Shown one piece after another: positions 35,001-43,988 of a DNA stretch of 64,000 nt. A model generated the notes under the pieces. It worked only from the letters and a program-made list of their open reading frames with translations. It made no database searches and was not told the DNA's origin. The stretch lies in the NCBI RefSeq assembly GCF_029433105.1, contig NZ_JARNTW010000023.1:44607-108606 (forward strand), given 5' to 3'. Source of the DNA: Runella sp. MFBS21. Lineage in GTDB: Bacteria; Bacteroidota; Bacteroidia; Cytophagales; Spirosomataceae. Positions within the stretch are counted from its first letter, which is position 1. Each line of letters opens with the position of its first letter. The translations under genes were made by a program, and so were the position numbers.

Positions 35001-35142
35001 ATTTAAATTTAATTATATTCGTATTTCTTGCTCAATTGTAATATTGGGATGTCCTGCAAAATCATGAGCAAAGCATCGACACTCTTATTTAATAACTATA
35101 CTTTATTTATCATTTTACAATCTTTTTTTATTCAAAAAATTA

Positions 35143-35667
35143 CTAATTATTGTTTTCTAATAACTCCTGTATCAGCTCTATTATATCATTATCTGACTCA
35201 AAAATTAATCTAGTTTTGAGATACTCTTTATAATCTTGATTCGGCATCCTGCTTAAAGCTAAAATAGCAGCATATCTTATATCTACATTGTGATGGTTTA
35301 TTAAGTTTATCAAGTTCTCTTGTAAGAAATTATCAGAAAATGAAATCGCTATTTGAGCATTCCAATAAATGACACTTTCAAACTTGCTATGCAACGCTAA
35401 TTTAATAAAAGGAATTACTAATTCACTAGGGTAGCATTTTAAAACATCTTCAATTAGTTGATAAACCCCAAATCCATTTCTACCTCCGAATGAGTTCAAA
35501 AACAAAGGAATGCATCTGGGGTCATAATGGGCAAGAAAACATTTTCTTACTTCATTATAGATATTTAAAATATTTATGTTTTTAGATAATTCACTATCAC
35601 TAGGGAGAGGTTGATAAGCCTCCAAAAATTTTAAAGCTTCTTCTTTATCAATCATTTTTGAAATCAT
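35143..35667 (-). CDS. HEAT-repeat-like protein, candidate immunity protein
   Basis: 174 residues, all-helical, with a HEAT-like unit NHHNVDIRYAAILALSRMPN and hydrophobic repeats before it (VIPFIKLALHSKFESVIYWNAQIAI). The ATG at 35667 overlaps the TGA of the preceding protein fragment (ATGA), indicating former translational coupling to a toxin gene whose remnant is at 35664-35813. I infer an immunity role from this position; the family is not assigned. Confidence 0.6.
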   Translation of the reverse strand: MISKMIDKEEALKFLEAYQPLPSDSELSKNINILNIYNEVRKCFLAHYDPRCIPLFLNSFGGRNGFGVYQLIEDVLKCYPSELVIPFIKLALHSKFESVIYWNAQIAISFSDNFLQENLINLINHHNVDIRYAAILALSRMPNQDYKEYLKTRLIFESDNDIIELIQELLENNN

Positions 35668-35813
35668 CCAAGGTTTTTATTTTGTCTTATCAACTCTAAT
35701 ATTTGAGTATTTACAGTCTGACGTTCATACCCATTGTTAAGTAAAAGTGTACGTAATTCTTTTATATTCCGTATGAGCTAATTCCTCTCCTAAACTTATA
35801 TAAGATATCAATC
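35664..35813 (-). pseudogene. Chimeric toxin remnant upstream of the HEAT-like gene
   Basis: On the minus strand 35778-35813 matches the M91-like toxin at 29401-29436 in 34 of 36 bases, encoding SYISLGEELAH, i.e. the zinc motif with its first His changed to Glu. In another frame the sequence then reads ELRTLLLNNGYERQTVNTQI and ends at the TGA overlapping the HEAT gene. It appears to be the C-terminal end of one toxin joined to a scrap of another. Confidence 0.5.
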
Positions 35814-35827
35814 TATCATTCAATAAC

Positions 35828-35868
35828 AAAAAACGCAATAAAGAACCCCCTCTTCATTGCGTTTTTTG
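35828..35868 (-). terminator. Bidirectional terminator
   Basis: AAAAAACGCAAT and ATTGCGTTTTTT form the stem of a classic intrinsic terminator with A- and T-tracts on both sides. It closes the S9 peptidase gene (minus strand) only if read from the other direction of the island; it lies 18 bp beyond the peptidase stop at 35886. Confidence 0.85.
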
Positions 35869-35885
35869 TTTCTACAAATCTCGCT

Positions 35886-37772
35886 TTATTCCATTTTTTT
35901 CTGTGACAAATATTTATCCAAAAACGCCAGTACTTCTTTGGAAGCTTTGATTTGATTTTCTTTTTTCACAAAACCGTGACCTTCGTCTGGGAATAGGACA
36001 TACTCTACTGGCACTCCTTTTTTCTTGGCCGCCGCGACCATTTCGTCAGACTCTACTTGAAGTACGCGTGGATCTTGCGAGCCTTGCAACACAATAAGCG
36101 GAATCTCGATATTATTGGCATTGAAGAGTGGAGAAATTCGGCGCAAGCGTAGGGAATCAGCCGTGTTTGGGTCGCCCATTTCTTGGTAAAGAGCTGCTTT
36201 AAACGACTCCCACCACGGCGGAATGCTTTTGAGCGTACGTAGCCAATTTACAACTCCAAAATAATTGACCCCTACCTTAAATTCTTTGGGCTTAGAAGTG
36301 AGGGCCGCCATTACCATAAAGCCACCGTAAGAACCTCCCATGATGCCAATTTTTTCTTTATCTACCCAATCAAGCGACGCCAAGTAGTTTTTGCCTTCAA
36401 TACAATCTTGCAAGTCTTTTTCGCCGTGGTTTTTATCATCCATTTTATAGAAAGTCTTCCCGTATCCACTTGAGCCTCTATTGTTTACATCCAGCACCGC
36501 ATAGCCATGATTGACCAAAAACTGAGTATTGTCACTATATCCCGTGCGCGCTTGTCCGCCCGGCCCACCGTGTACTTTCACGAGCGCAGGTACTTTCTGA
36601 CCCGCCGAAGCTTGGTGTGGACGATACAAAATAGCCGGAATTTCGGTACCATCAAATGACTTAAACCGTACCACTTCGGCCTGTACCAAATCAGCCGGCT
36701 CAATAGCTTTGCTCATAACGTCGGTCAACTTTTTGAGTTCTTTTGATTTGAAATCATATACATACAAGTTGTCATTGGAGGTAGAACTCCCTACACTAAT
36801 TGCTACTTTTTGCTCGCTATCCGAAATTGTTACGGAGTTGACATTTCCATCCTCAAACTTCGGGAAATCCACCTCTTTACCTCCCTCTTGCATATCAAAC
36901 ACTTTCACTACAGTACGGGCATCATCGTTGATACCAATGACCCGATACCGCCCTTTGTCAGAATGATAAGCATACATGATGTCCCATTTTTCTTCGGCTA
37001 CTTTTTCACGTTTTCCCGTGGCTATATCGTAGCTCATGAGGCGTTTAAACTCCGCAGCGTCGTCAGTAAGATAATACATTTTCTGACTATCTACGCTAAA
37101 ATCCGTGGGCTGATAAGCGGCCAAATTTTCTGATATTTTGGTCATTTTTTTGGTAGCCAATTCATACAAAAACAACTCACTATCGTTGGTATTGATTTCT
37201 TTGGAAAGCGAGATGTACTTTTTATCGTTAGAAACTGAGCCCACGCTGTAGCCACCGTCATTCTGAAAAATAAGCTTGGGCTTGAGGCTAGTGGCGTCCA
37301 TTTCATAGAGATCAAAAAAACGGGCGTCTCTTTTATTCCAGATAAAGAAAAAACTTTTTTTGTCATGCGCCCAGCCATAAAACTGCGTCTTTGCCTTACC
37401 CGCCGTCAGGTCGGTAGCTTTGCCCGTAGTATCTTGAAGATAGAGGTGGTTCAATTCATTGCCCCCTTCATCACTACTATACAAAAATCGATTGTCGTTG
37501 GGAAAATATGAAACTGCAAATACGGAGTTTTTGGTAGAATTGGTCAAAGCTTTAGGCTCTTTTCCATCTAGTGAAAGCTCATACGCATTATAAATTCCGG
37601 TTTTATTGTTGGTCAACAAAACCCGCGATTCGTCATGCGAAAACCCAGAGCCAGCCACATCTTGGTTGTCCATAAACTGCTCGATGGTATACTGCTTTAC
37701 TTCACGAGATTCTTCTTTTTGACAGCCCCCAAGCAGAAGCAAAGGCAAAAAAGCAAATACTATTTTTCTCAT
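35886..37772 (-). CDS. S9 family (prolyl oligopeptidase-like) peptidase lipoprotein
   Basis: 628 residues with lipobox LGGC (~17). N-terminal beta-propeller (~30-360, WD-like repeats such as YSSDEGGNELNHLYLQD) and C-terminal alpha/beta hydrolase. Catalytic Ser in GIMGGSYGGFMVM (~480), Asp in LQGSQDPRV, His in PDEGHGF. It would cleave short peptides in the periplasm or at the outer membrane. Single gene, marking the return to core genome on the right of the island. Confidence 0.92.
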   Translation of the reverse strand: MRKIVFAFLPLLLLGGCQKEESREVKQYTIEQFMDNQDVAGSGFSHDESRVLLTNNKTGIYNAYELSLDGKEPKALTNSTKNSVFAVSYFPNDNRFLYSSDEGGNELNHLYLQDTTGKATDLTAGKAKTQFYGWAHDKKSFFFIWNKRDARFFDLYEMDATSLKPKLIFQNDGGYSVGSVSNDKKYISLSKEINTNDSELFLYELATKKMTKISENLAAYQPTDFSVDSQKMYYLTDDAAEFKRLMSYDIATGKREKVAEEKWDIMYAYHSDKGRYRVIGINDDARTVVKVFDMQEGGKEVDFPKFEDGNVNSVTISDSEQKVAISVGSSTSNDNLYVYDFKSKELKKLTDVMSKAIEPADLVQAEVVRFKSFDGTEIPAILYRPHQASAGQKVPALVKVHGGPGGQARTGYSDNTQFLVNHGYAVLDVNNRGSSGYGKTFYKMDDKNHGEKDLQDCIEGKNYLASLDWVDKEKIGIMGGSYGGFMVMAALTSKPKEFKVGVNYFGVVNWLRTLKSIPPWWESFKAALYQEMGDPNTADSLRLRRISPLFNANNIEIPLIVLQGSQDPRVLQVESDEMVAAAKKKGVPVEYVLFPDEGHGFVKKENQIKASKEVLAFLDKYLSQKKME

Positions 37773-37887
37773 AAAAAAGGTGATTTAGGAAGTATTAATC
37801 AATAACGTTTGAGGTAAATTTAGCGAAATATGGACAATATCTAATGCTTTATTCGTTATTTTCGTAAGTAACAAATTTCTAACCCTC

Positions 37888-38424
37888 ATGCCCAAGATTT
37901 CCCTTTGGATTGGCTTTTGCTTAGCTTTCTGTCTTAGTTCGTGTGCGATTTTCAATACACCCAATACCTCCGCTCCTAAAAATGCTCCCGCCAAACGTCC
38001 CTTAGCTACCAAACCCAAAGGAGCGTATTCCAACTATGTGCGCGACATTGTCCGCACGGCTCGCGCTTATACAGGTACTCCTTATCGCAGCGGCGGCAAC
38101 GACCGCCGAGGTATTGATTGCTCAGGGCTGATTTGTAGCGTTTATACCGAGGTAGGTCTCAAGGTACCCCGTATTTCATGGCAGCAAGCGGAGTTTGGTA
38201 ACGAAATCGAAGATGTAAGAGATATTCGTCCGGGCGATTGGATTTTTTATGTACCCGATGCAGGCAAAGCAGGCTATGTATCGCACGTAGGGATTGTGAC
38301 CGAAGTCAGAAGTAAAACCGATATTATGTTTATCCACGCTTCTTCTTCCAAGGGCGTTCGCGAAGACAACCTTTTTTCAAAATACTTCAAAAACCGTTTT
38401 GTGAAAGCGATGAGACCTTTTTAA
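37888..38424 (+). CDS. NlpC/P60 family cell-wall peptidase
   Basis: 178 residues. Signal/lipoprotein start (CLSSCAIF, Cys ~18), a basic linker, then a C40 papain-like domain with catalytic Cys in RGIDCSGLICS, His in GYVSHVGIV and a third polar His in FIHASSS. These enzymes cut gamma-D-Glu-diaminopimelate bonds in peptidoglycan. Divergent from the S9 peptidase gene and convergent with the flavoprotein gene. Confidence 0.9.
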   Translation: MPKISLWIGFCLAFCLSSCAIFNTPNTSAPKNAPAKRPLATKPKGAYSNYVRDIVRTARAYTGTPYRSGGNDRRGIDCSGLICSVYTEVGLKVPRISWQQAEFGNEIEDVRDIRPGDWIFYVPDAGKAGYVSHVGIVTEVRSKTDIMFIHASSSKGVREDNLFSKYFKNRFVKAMRPF

Positions 38425-38426
38425 AT

Positions 38427-38470
38427 CATATGTTGAAAGAAAATTAAGACTCTTTTTCTTTCAACATATG
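38427..38470. terminator. 17-bp inverted repeat between convergent genes
   Basis: CATATGTTGAAAGAAAA (38427-38443) and its complement (38454-38470) flank a 10-bp loop. The right arm codes for the last residues of the flavoprotein. There is no T-tract after the stem, so termination is likely but not certain. Confidence 0.5.
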
Positions 38471-39682
38471 ACTACCAGCAATGTAGCCCGTAGTCCAGGC
38501 TGCCTGAAAATTATACCCGCCCGTAATACCATCTATATCAAGCACTTCTCCTGCAAAAAACAAACCTGGCACCTCACGGCATTCCATGGTTTTGGGATGA
38601 ATACCATTTAAGTTCACACCTCCACAAGTCACAAACTCCTCTTTAAAAGTGGTTTTGCCTTGTACCTCCAATTGAAAATTAGTGAGATGCTCTACCAATC
38701 GATTGAGGTTTTTGGCAGGCATATCTGACCATCGCATGGTATCAGGGATATTTGAAAGCTCTACCAGCTGTTTCCAAAGGCGCTGAGGTAACCCAAAAGG
38801 GGCTTGAGTTGCCACAAACTTCCCTCTCCAAGCAGCATCTCGCTGAAAATCTATCAATTGCTGCATGACCTCATTGGACTTTTTGTTGGTAAAATTGATA
38901 AGAGAAATAAACTGATAATTTTTGGATGACAACTCCCGCGCTCCCCACGCCGACAATCTCAATACCGCAGGGCCACTGATGCCCCAATGCGTAAACAGCA
39001 AAGCCCCTGTTTCGGAGAGTTTGCTTCCTGCCATTTTAACGGCCGTATTTCCCACCGATACCCCCATAAGTTCTTTTAACGGAGAAGTAGGGATGTTGAA
39101 AGTAAACAAAGAAGGTACGGGTGCTTCTACTTTAGCTCCCACTTTTAGCAGCCACTCATAGCCTGACAATTGCGGATGACCGCCTGAAGTTACCAAAACA
39201 GCCGTTGCTGGAATAACTTCACCTGTGCGTAAAATCACTTCAAACCCTGCTCCTATTTTTGTGATTTCTACTACGTCGGTACTCGTACGGATATTTATAT
39301 TTGCTCTTTGAGCTGATTTGATCAGGCAATCGACGATGGTTTCGGAGTCGTTGGTGGTCGGAAACATCCGCCCATCAGGTTCAGTTTTGAGCAAAACTCC
39401 TCTTTTTTCAAACCACTGAATGGTATGCTGATTATTGAAAATTTCAAAAAGAGGGCGTAAAAACTTAGCTCCGCGCGGATAGCCTTTCACCAATTCTGGG
39501 ATAGTAGGGGCGGCATTGGTGACATTGCAGCGACCTCCTCCCGAAATCCGTACCTTATTTAATACGCCTCTGTTTTTTTCTAAAATGGTCACTTTTGCCA
39601 AAGGAAAAGATTCAGCGGCTGTAATAGCCCCCATAAAACCAGCAGCGCCGCCGCCGATAACAATGATTTGTGGTTGTTGCAC
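38444..39682 (-). CDS. HI0933/YhiN-family FAD-dependent oxidoreductase
   Basis: 412 residues. FAD-binding GGGAAGFMGAITAAE (~8-22), family motif VRISGGGRCNVTNAA, and C-terminal TCGGVNLNGIHPKTMECREV followed by GLFFAGEVLDIDGITGGYNF. The family (BaiN-like) includes flavoproteins of uncertain substrate. Cytoplasmic. Convergent with the NlpC/P60 gene and divergent from the nuclease gene. Confidence 0.9.
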   Translation of the reverse strand: MQQPQIIVIGGGAAGFMGAITAAESFPLAKVTILEKNRGVLNKVRISGGGRCNVTNAAPTIPELVKGYPRGAKFLRPLFEIFNNQHTIQWFEKRGVLLKTEPDGRMFPTTNDSETIVDCLIKSAQRANINIRTSTDVVEITKIGAGFEVILRTGEVIPATAVLVTSGGHPQLSGYEWLLKVGAKVEAPVPSLFTFNIPTSPLKELMGVSVGNTAVKMAGSKLSETGALLFTHWGISGPAVLRLSAWGARELSSKNYQFISLINFTNKKSNEVMQQLIDFQRDAAWRGKFVATQAPFGLPQRLWKQLVELSNIPDTMRWSDMPAKNLNRLVEHLTNFQLEVQGKTTFKEEFVTCGGVNLNGIHPKTMECREVPGLFFAGEVLDIDGITGGYNFQAAWTTGYIAGSHMLKEKES

Positions 39683-39802
39683 GTTTTATAAATCTAAAAA
39701 CTGTCCGAAAGTTGCGAAACTTTTGCAGAAGTAAAAAAATCTTTGGGCGGTTCGTTTTGCAATGACGAACTTTGCGTCTCCAAAAACTCTCAACTATTCA
39801 TA

Positions 39803-40840
39803 ATGCATCGTAAAGGTCTACGCTGGGGCAATACCCTCATTTTGTTATTTATTTTTGTCGTCATTGGTCTTATTCTTCATTACCGTGGGCGCACCAAGCC
39901 GTTGGTCACTTTTTGGAATGACGTCAAAAGCGTGTTTATTTACCAAGAACGTGGTAAATCTTCCACCAATCCCTATAAAAACCCCGAACCTACCTCCAAC
40001 GACAACGTAGCCTCCGACGACCGTACCTCTTCCGAGGCCAAAGATGACCGGAGTTTGTTGGAAAAAGTAGGTATTGGAAAAACCTCGAGCAGTGAAGAAC
40101 CTGAGGAAACAACTTCGTCTAGCAGCAACTATGATTTTGCCAATTTAAAGGATTTTCACTTACCCGCCATTGGTTCCAATGACCAAATCGTCCGACATCG
40201 CAAAATCACCCTTCGCTACCGTGAGCAGTATGAGCAAGCCGACTGGGTCGCTTACAAACTTACCAACGAAGAAGCTAGTGCCTACCTCTCGCGCGATGGC
40301 AATAAATTCGTACCAGACCCACTAGTAGGTACAGGTTCGGCCATTACGTCCGACTACACTCGCTCAGGCTATGACCGAGGCCACTTAGCTCCCGCTGGGG
40401 ACTTCAATCTCAACCCTACCGACAAGCAAGAAACTTTTTATATGAGCAACATCAGCCCTCAAGTACCTGATTTTAATCGAGGGATTTGGAACGATTTAGA
40501 ACAAAAATTTAGGCAATGGGCACAGCGTGACGGTTTTTTGTACGTAGTGACTGGCCCCGTTTTAAAAGCTGGCTTGCCTACTATTGGCCAAAGAAATGAA
40601 ATTGCGGTACCCGAAATGTATTACAAAATCGCACTTTGCGTGACCGACGATGAGCCTCGAATGATTGGCTTTTTAATGAAAAATGAGTTTTCAAACCAAA
40701 ACCTGAAGACTTTTGTGGTAAGTGTAGATGAAATAGAACGTCTCACAGGCATTGATTTTTTTCCAAAACTCCCCGACACACTAGAAAAAAAACTAGAAAG
40801 TGCCAACACTACTAAGGGTTGGTTTTCAGCAAGAAACTGA
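39803..40840 (+). CDS. DNA/RNA non-specific endonuclease (NucA type), membrane-anchored
   Basis: About 345 residues from ATG 39803 (MHRKGLRWGNTL). One helix (~10-28) anchors it; a low-complexity Ser/Glu linker (~55-110) follows. Catalytic domain with YDRGHLAPAGDF (the DRGH general base, His ~192), YMSNISPQ and NRGIWNDLE Mg-binding Asn. Probably periplasmic, degrading nucleic acid without sequence preference. Its stop codon is inside a hairpin shared with the convergent DUF1460 gene. Confidence 0.9.
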   Translation: MHRKGLRWGNTLILLFIFVVIGLILHYRGRTKPLVTFWNDVKSVFIYQERGKSSTNPYKNPEPTSNDNVASDDRTSSEAKDDRSLLEKVGIGKTSSSEEPEETTSSSSNYDFANLKDFHLPAIGSNDQIVRHRKITLRYREQYEQADWVAYKLTNEEASAYLSRDGNKFVPDPLVGTGSAITSDYTRSGYDRGHLAPAGDFNLNPTDKQETFYMSNISPQVPDFNRGIWNDLEQKFRQWAQRDGFLYVVTGPVLKAGLPTIGQRNEIAVPEMYYKIALCVTDDEPRMIGFLMKNEFSNQNLKTFVVSVDEIERLTGIDFFPKLPDTLEKKLESANTTKGWFSARN

Positions 40841-40859
40841 GGGTTCTCCTCAGTTTCTT
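40831..40859. terminator. Bidirectional hairpin over two stop codons
   Basis: AAGAAACTGAGG (40831-40842) pairs with CCTCAGTTTCTT (40848-40859). It contains the TGA of the nuclease gene and the TGA of the convergent DUF1460 gene. T-tracts are short. Confidence 0.6.
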
Positions 40860-41674
40860 ATTCTAAGTACAACAATACCGCTGTGTTTCTTGACCCGCTG
40901 AAGATATTCGGATAAAGTTTCGGAAGAGGTTACTACCTTTTTGGCCTCCGACGACGCATGCAAAAGATAGGCTTTATTGGCTTTTTTGATTACAAAACCT
41001 TCATGGTTGAAATCTAAACCCGCAATACCCGACGTAATACCGATGATATCGCCGTCCTGTAAGTCATTTTCGATGGCAGCTACTTTGTGTTTAGGGAGAA
41101 AATACCAAGGTGTAGCACTTAGCTTTTTCTCCACTTCTTCCACCTTTTGAAACTCAGCCTCACTCTCAAGTGCTGGATACAAGGAGCGATGTTTAGTCAT
41201 GAAGTTGATAGGAGGGCGAATCTCTTCACCTCCAAGCTTTTGAGTCACATCGGTATACCATCCTGAAGCTTCACCTTGGTTTTTCCATTCTAAAAAATAA
41301 TGAAGCCTCGAAGCATAACCATCAATTTTGCCGTCTCGATACCGCATCTGCCGCAGCAGAATCTGGTATTGTAAGTAAGTTTTGAGATGATGCCGCGTGA
41401 GAGTCATCGCCAGTACTGATTCCACAAAAGTATAGCAATCAAAAGTGCGAAGATTGCAAACAAGCTGCTCAGGAGTTTGCTCTAAAGTATGAGCTACGTA
41501 GTCATTTCCCAAAAAGCTTTTCCCAAAAATCAAAGCTGTTTGAGCTTTCGCGCTTCCGGCAGGCAATTGCATTTTTTCCTTAAAAATGGCCTGTTCTACA
41601 TCAATTGAGCCAAATCGCCAAGCCGTCCCTATTACCGCAACACTTAGTAAGACTCCCAAACATAATCGCTTCAT
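40850..41674 (-). CDS. DUF1460 domain protein (amidase-like)
   Basis: 274 residues with an N-terminal signal/anchor (~1-20). DUF1460 features: FDCYTFVESVLAM (catalytic Cys), GDIIGITSGIAGLDFNHEGFVI (His) and YLLHASSEAKKV. The fold is NlpC/P60-like and related proteins hydrolyse peptidoglycan or N-acyl amide bonds. The gene is 3 bp downstream of the OsmC gene stop, so the two are likely co-transcribed. Confidence 0.85.
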   Translation of the reverse strand: MKRLCLGVLLSVAVIGTAWRFGSIDVEQAIFKEKMQLPAGSAKAQTALIFGKSFLGNDYVAHTLEQTPEQLVCNLRTFDCYTFVESVLAMTLTRHHLKTYLQYQILLRQMRYRDGKIDGYASRLHYFLEWKNQGEASGWYTDVTQKLGGEEIRPPINFMTKHRSLYPALESEAEFQKVEEVEKKLSATPWYFLPKHKVAAIENDLQDGDIIGITSGIAGLDFNHEGFVIKKANKAYLLHASSEAKKVVTSSETLSEYLQRVKKHSGIVVLRIRN

Positions 41675-41677
41675 CGC

Positions 41678-42106
41678 TTAACTTTCAACAGCCACATTCC
41701 ACTCAAAAGTCACTGCTTGCTCAATATCGGGATGCAGACTCAATGCTACCGGACAAGTATAAGCAGCACGTTCGAGCTTGGCTTTGTCGGTATCGCTTAT
41801 TTCGGTAGCAGTCAGCATCGAAAGCTTCACCTCTATTTTAGCGATTTTACGTGGTGGCTCCGCACTCATGATTTTGGTAATCTCCATCTGTGACCCTCTG
41901 AGATCTATTTCATCGCGGCGCGCAACAATACCCATGATAGTCATCATACAGCTCCCTAATGCGCCCGCTACAAGGTCGGTAGGCGAAAAAGCTTCCCCTT
42001 TACCATTGTTGTCGGTGGGTGCATCAGTGATAATGGTGGTTCCTGATTGTAAATGAGTCGCTTGTGTGCGTAAGTCTCCAAGATAGACAGTCTGAACGGT
42101 TGGCAT
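41678..42106 (-). CDS. OsmC/Ohr family protein
   Basis: 142 residues. The two redox cysteines are in LGSCMMTIMG (~51) and AAYTCPVALSLHP (~117), as in OsmC/YhfA-type thiol peroxidases that reduce organic hydroperoxides. Cytoplasmic. Upstream 150 bp (42107-42271) separates it from a divergent outer-membrane gene. Confidence 0.9.
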   Translation of the reverse strand: MPTVQTVYLGDLRTQATHLQSGTTIITDAPTDNNGKGEAFSPTDLVAGALGSCMMTIMGIVARRDEIDLRGSQMEITKIMSAEPPRKIAKIEVKLSMLTATEISDTDKAKLERAAYTCPVALSLHPDIEQAVTFEWNVAVES

Positions 42107-42271
42107 AATTTTTTCGCTTAAATAATATCGTCAATTTTTCTGAACCATAAAGCTATTAAAATAGTTTGGTAAATGAATTATGGTAGCAACCTTTAAGGAG
42201 ATTTTAACGTATATTGACTTGACTTTAAATAGTATTTGTGTTACGTTTAGATAAAAATTTTGTTAAGTCTA

Positions 42272-43030
42272 ATGAAAGCTTTTTATACATTCGGTTTAGC
42301 TCTTTTGTTATTAACAGAAGTCGCATGGAGTCAACAACGTCAGACTAAAAATAATTTAGAAGAAGAGGAAGAAGACTACGCGACTATTACTACTTATGGT
42401 ATTACGACCAATACCAACTCGGGTTTATTAGGTGGTTTTGTATTTCGTCACTCGCGTCGCTTAGAAAATGAGCTTTTTGGCCGTCGCCAATATCGCTATT
42501 TAGCTTTCGAGCTAGTCAACGTGAGGCATCCTAAAGAGCTTTCGGAATCTAGCAATACGGGTTCGCGCTTTACACCTGGCAAGCAAAACTATTTGTTTGT
42601 GCTTCGCCCCCAATATGGTCGCGAGATAATCCTTTCTAACCGTAGCAATGATGAAGGCATCTCTATCAATGGAATCTTAGCCGTAGGAGCCTCTTTGGGA
42701 ATTTTGAAACCTTATTTCATTCAATATCAGGTGCGCCCCGGTGTAGTACGCAACGAAGCCTATGACCCTATCAAGCACTCTGATCCAGGCAATATTTTAG
42801 GAGCAGGAAATATGCTTCAAGGCTTAGGAAGCTCAAAAATTGTACCTGGAGTCAATGCCAAAATAGCATTTAGTTTTGAATTAAGTGCTTTCCGCAGCAA
42901 TCTCACTGGTTTAGAGATTGGTTTTCTAACTGAGGTATTTGGAAAAGCTCCTATCATTATTCCTTCTGCCGAAAATCGTAGCTTGTTTACCTCAGGTTAC
43001 GTAACTTTGTTTTTTGGTAATAAAAAATGA
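42272..43030 (+). CDS. Outer-membrane protein of unknown function
   Basis: About 252 residues from ATG 42272 (MKAFYTFGLALLLLTEVAWS, signal peptide; an earlier TTG is less likely). An acidic stretch (LEEEEEDY) follows, then alternating beta strands with terminal FTSGYVTLFF, typical of small Bacteroidota barrels. No family recognised. It is 80 bp before lipA. Confidence 0.7.
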   Translation: MKAFYTFGLALLLLTEVAWSQQRQTKNNLEEEEEDYATITTYGITTNTNSGLLGGFVFRHSRRLENELFGRRQYRYLAFELVNVRHPKELSESSNTGSRFTPGKQNYLFVLRPQYGREIILSNRSNDEGISINGILAVGASLGILKPYFIQYQVRPGVVRNEAYDPIKHSDPGNILGAGNMLQGLGSSKIVPGVNAKIAFSFELSAFRSNLTGLEIGFLTEVFGKAPIIIPSAENRSLFTSGYVTLFFGNKK

Positions 43031-43109
43031 GCCTCTATCAGCCAATCATTATCCATGCTTATACACACTTTAGGATAATATAGGGCTGATAAACGACAAC
43101 AAAATTAAG

Positions 43110-43988
43110 ATGATTGAACTTCCTGTAATAACTTCAGAGCGGAAAAAACGCCCTGATTGGCTACGTGTAAAATTGCCCGTAGGGCCAGAATATCGCAAAG
43201 TCCGCACAATAGTCGATACCAATAAACTACACACCATTTGTGAAAGCGGAAACTGTCCCAACATGGGCGAATGCTGGGGAGAAGGTACGGCTACTTTTAT
43301 GATTTTAGGGAATGTATGTACCAGAAGCTGCTCATTTTGTGCAGTGGCTACAGGTCGTCCCAACGAATACGACGTAGATGAGCCACGCCGTGTGGCTGAG
43401 GCCATCAAAACCATGGGTGTTAAACACGCCGTGATTACCTCTGTCAACCGCGACGAACTCAAAGATAAAGGCGCCGAAATTTGGTACCAAACTGTAGTAT
43501 TGACCAAGGAATTAAGCCCCGCTACTACGATTGAAACCCTAATCCCCGATACTAAAAATAACTGGGATGCCCTCGAACGCATGATTTCGGCGGGACAAGA
43601 AGTAGTATCTCACAATATGGAAACCGTAGCACGGCTTTATAGAGCAGTACGTCCCCAGGCCAAATACGAACGCAGTCTTGAGCAAATCCGCCGCACAAAA
43701 GCCTATGGCAAACGCACCAAATCGGGCATCATGCTTGGTCTTGGCGAAACGCAAGAAGAGGTGTTTAAAGCTATGGACGATTTGGTAGCACATGGGCTTG
43801 ATGTCCTGACGCTGGGCCAATACCTACAGCCTACCAAAATGCACCATGAAGTGATTGAGTGGATTCATCCTGATATTTTTGCCCTTTACCGCGAAGAAGG
43901 GCTCAAAAGAGGACTCAAATATGTAGAATCAGGGCCATTGGTTCGTTCAAGTTATCATTCAGAACGCCACGTCAACGTGCCGATTTAA
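43110..43988 (+). CDS. lipA: Lipoyl synthase
   Basis: 292 residues, radical-SAM enzyme that inserts two sulfurs into octanoyl groups of E2 and H proteins. Auxiliary 4Fe-4S cluster [12 protein letters not shown] (~46-57) and radical-[11 protein letters not shown] (~71-78) are complete, with the C-terminal RSSYHSE serine motif that ligates the auxiliary cluster. The stop overlaps the ATG of the lycopene cyclase gene by 1 bp. Confidence 0.96.
   Translation: MIELPVITSERKKRPDWLRVKLPVGPEYRKVRTIVDTNKLHTICESGNCPNMGECWGEGTATFMILGNVCTRSCSFCAVATGRPNEYDVDEPRRVAEAIKTMGVKHAVITSVNRDELKDKGAEIWYQTVVLTKELSPATTIETLIPDTKNNWDALERMISAGQEVVSHNMETVARLYRAVRPQAKYERSLEQIRRTKAYGKRTKSGIMLGLGETQEEVFKAMDDLVAHGLDVLTLGQYLQPTKMHHEVIEWIHPDIFALYREEGLKRGLKYVESGPLVRSSYHSERHVNVPI

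Noticed and set aside
38427..38470. Transposon end or attachment site
   Set aside because: The 17-bp inverted repeat lies between convergent core genes and has no duplication or mobile gene; a transcription-end hairpin is simpler.
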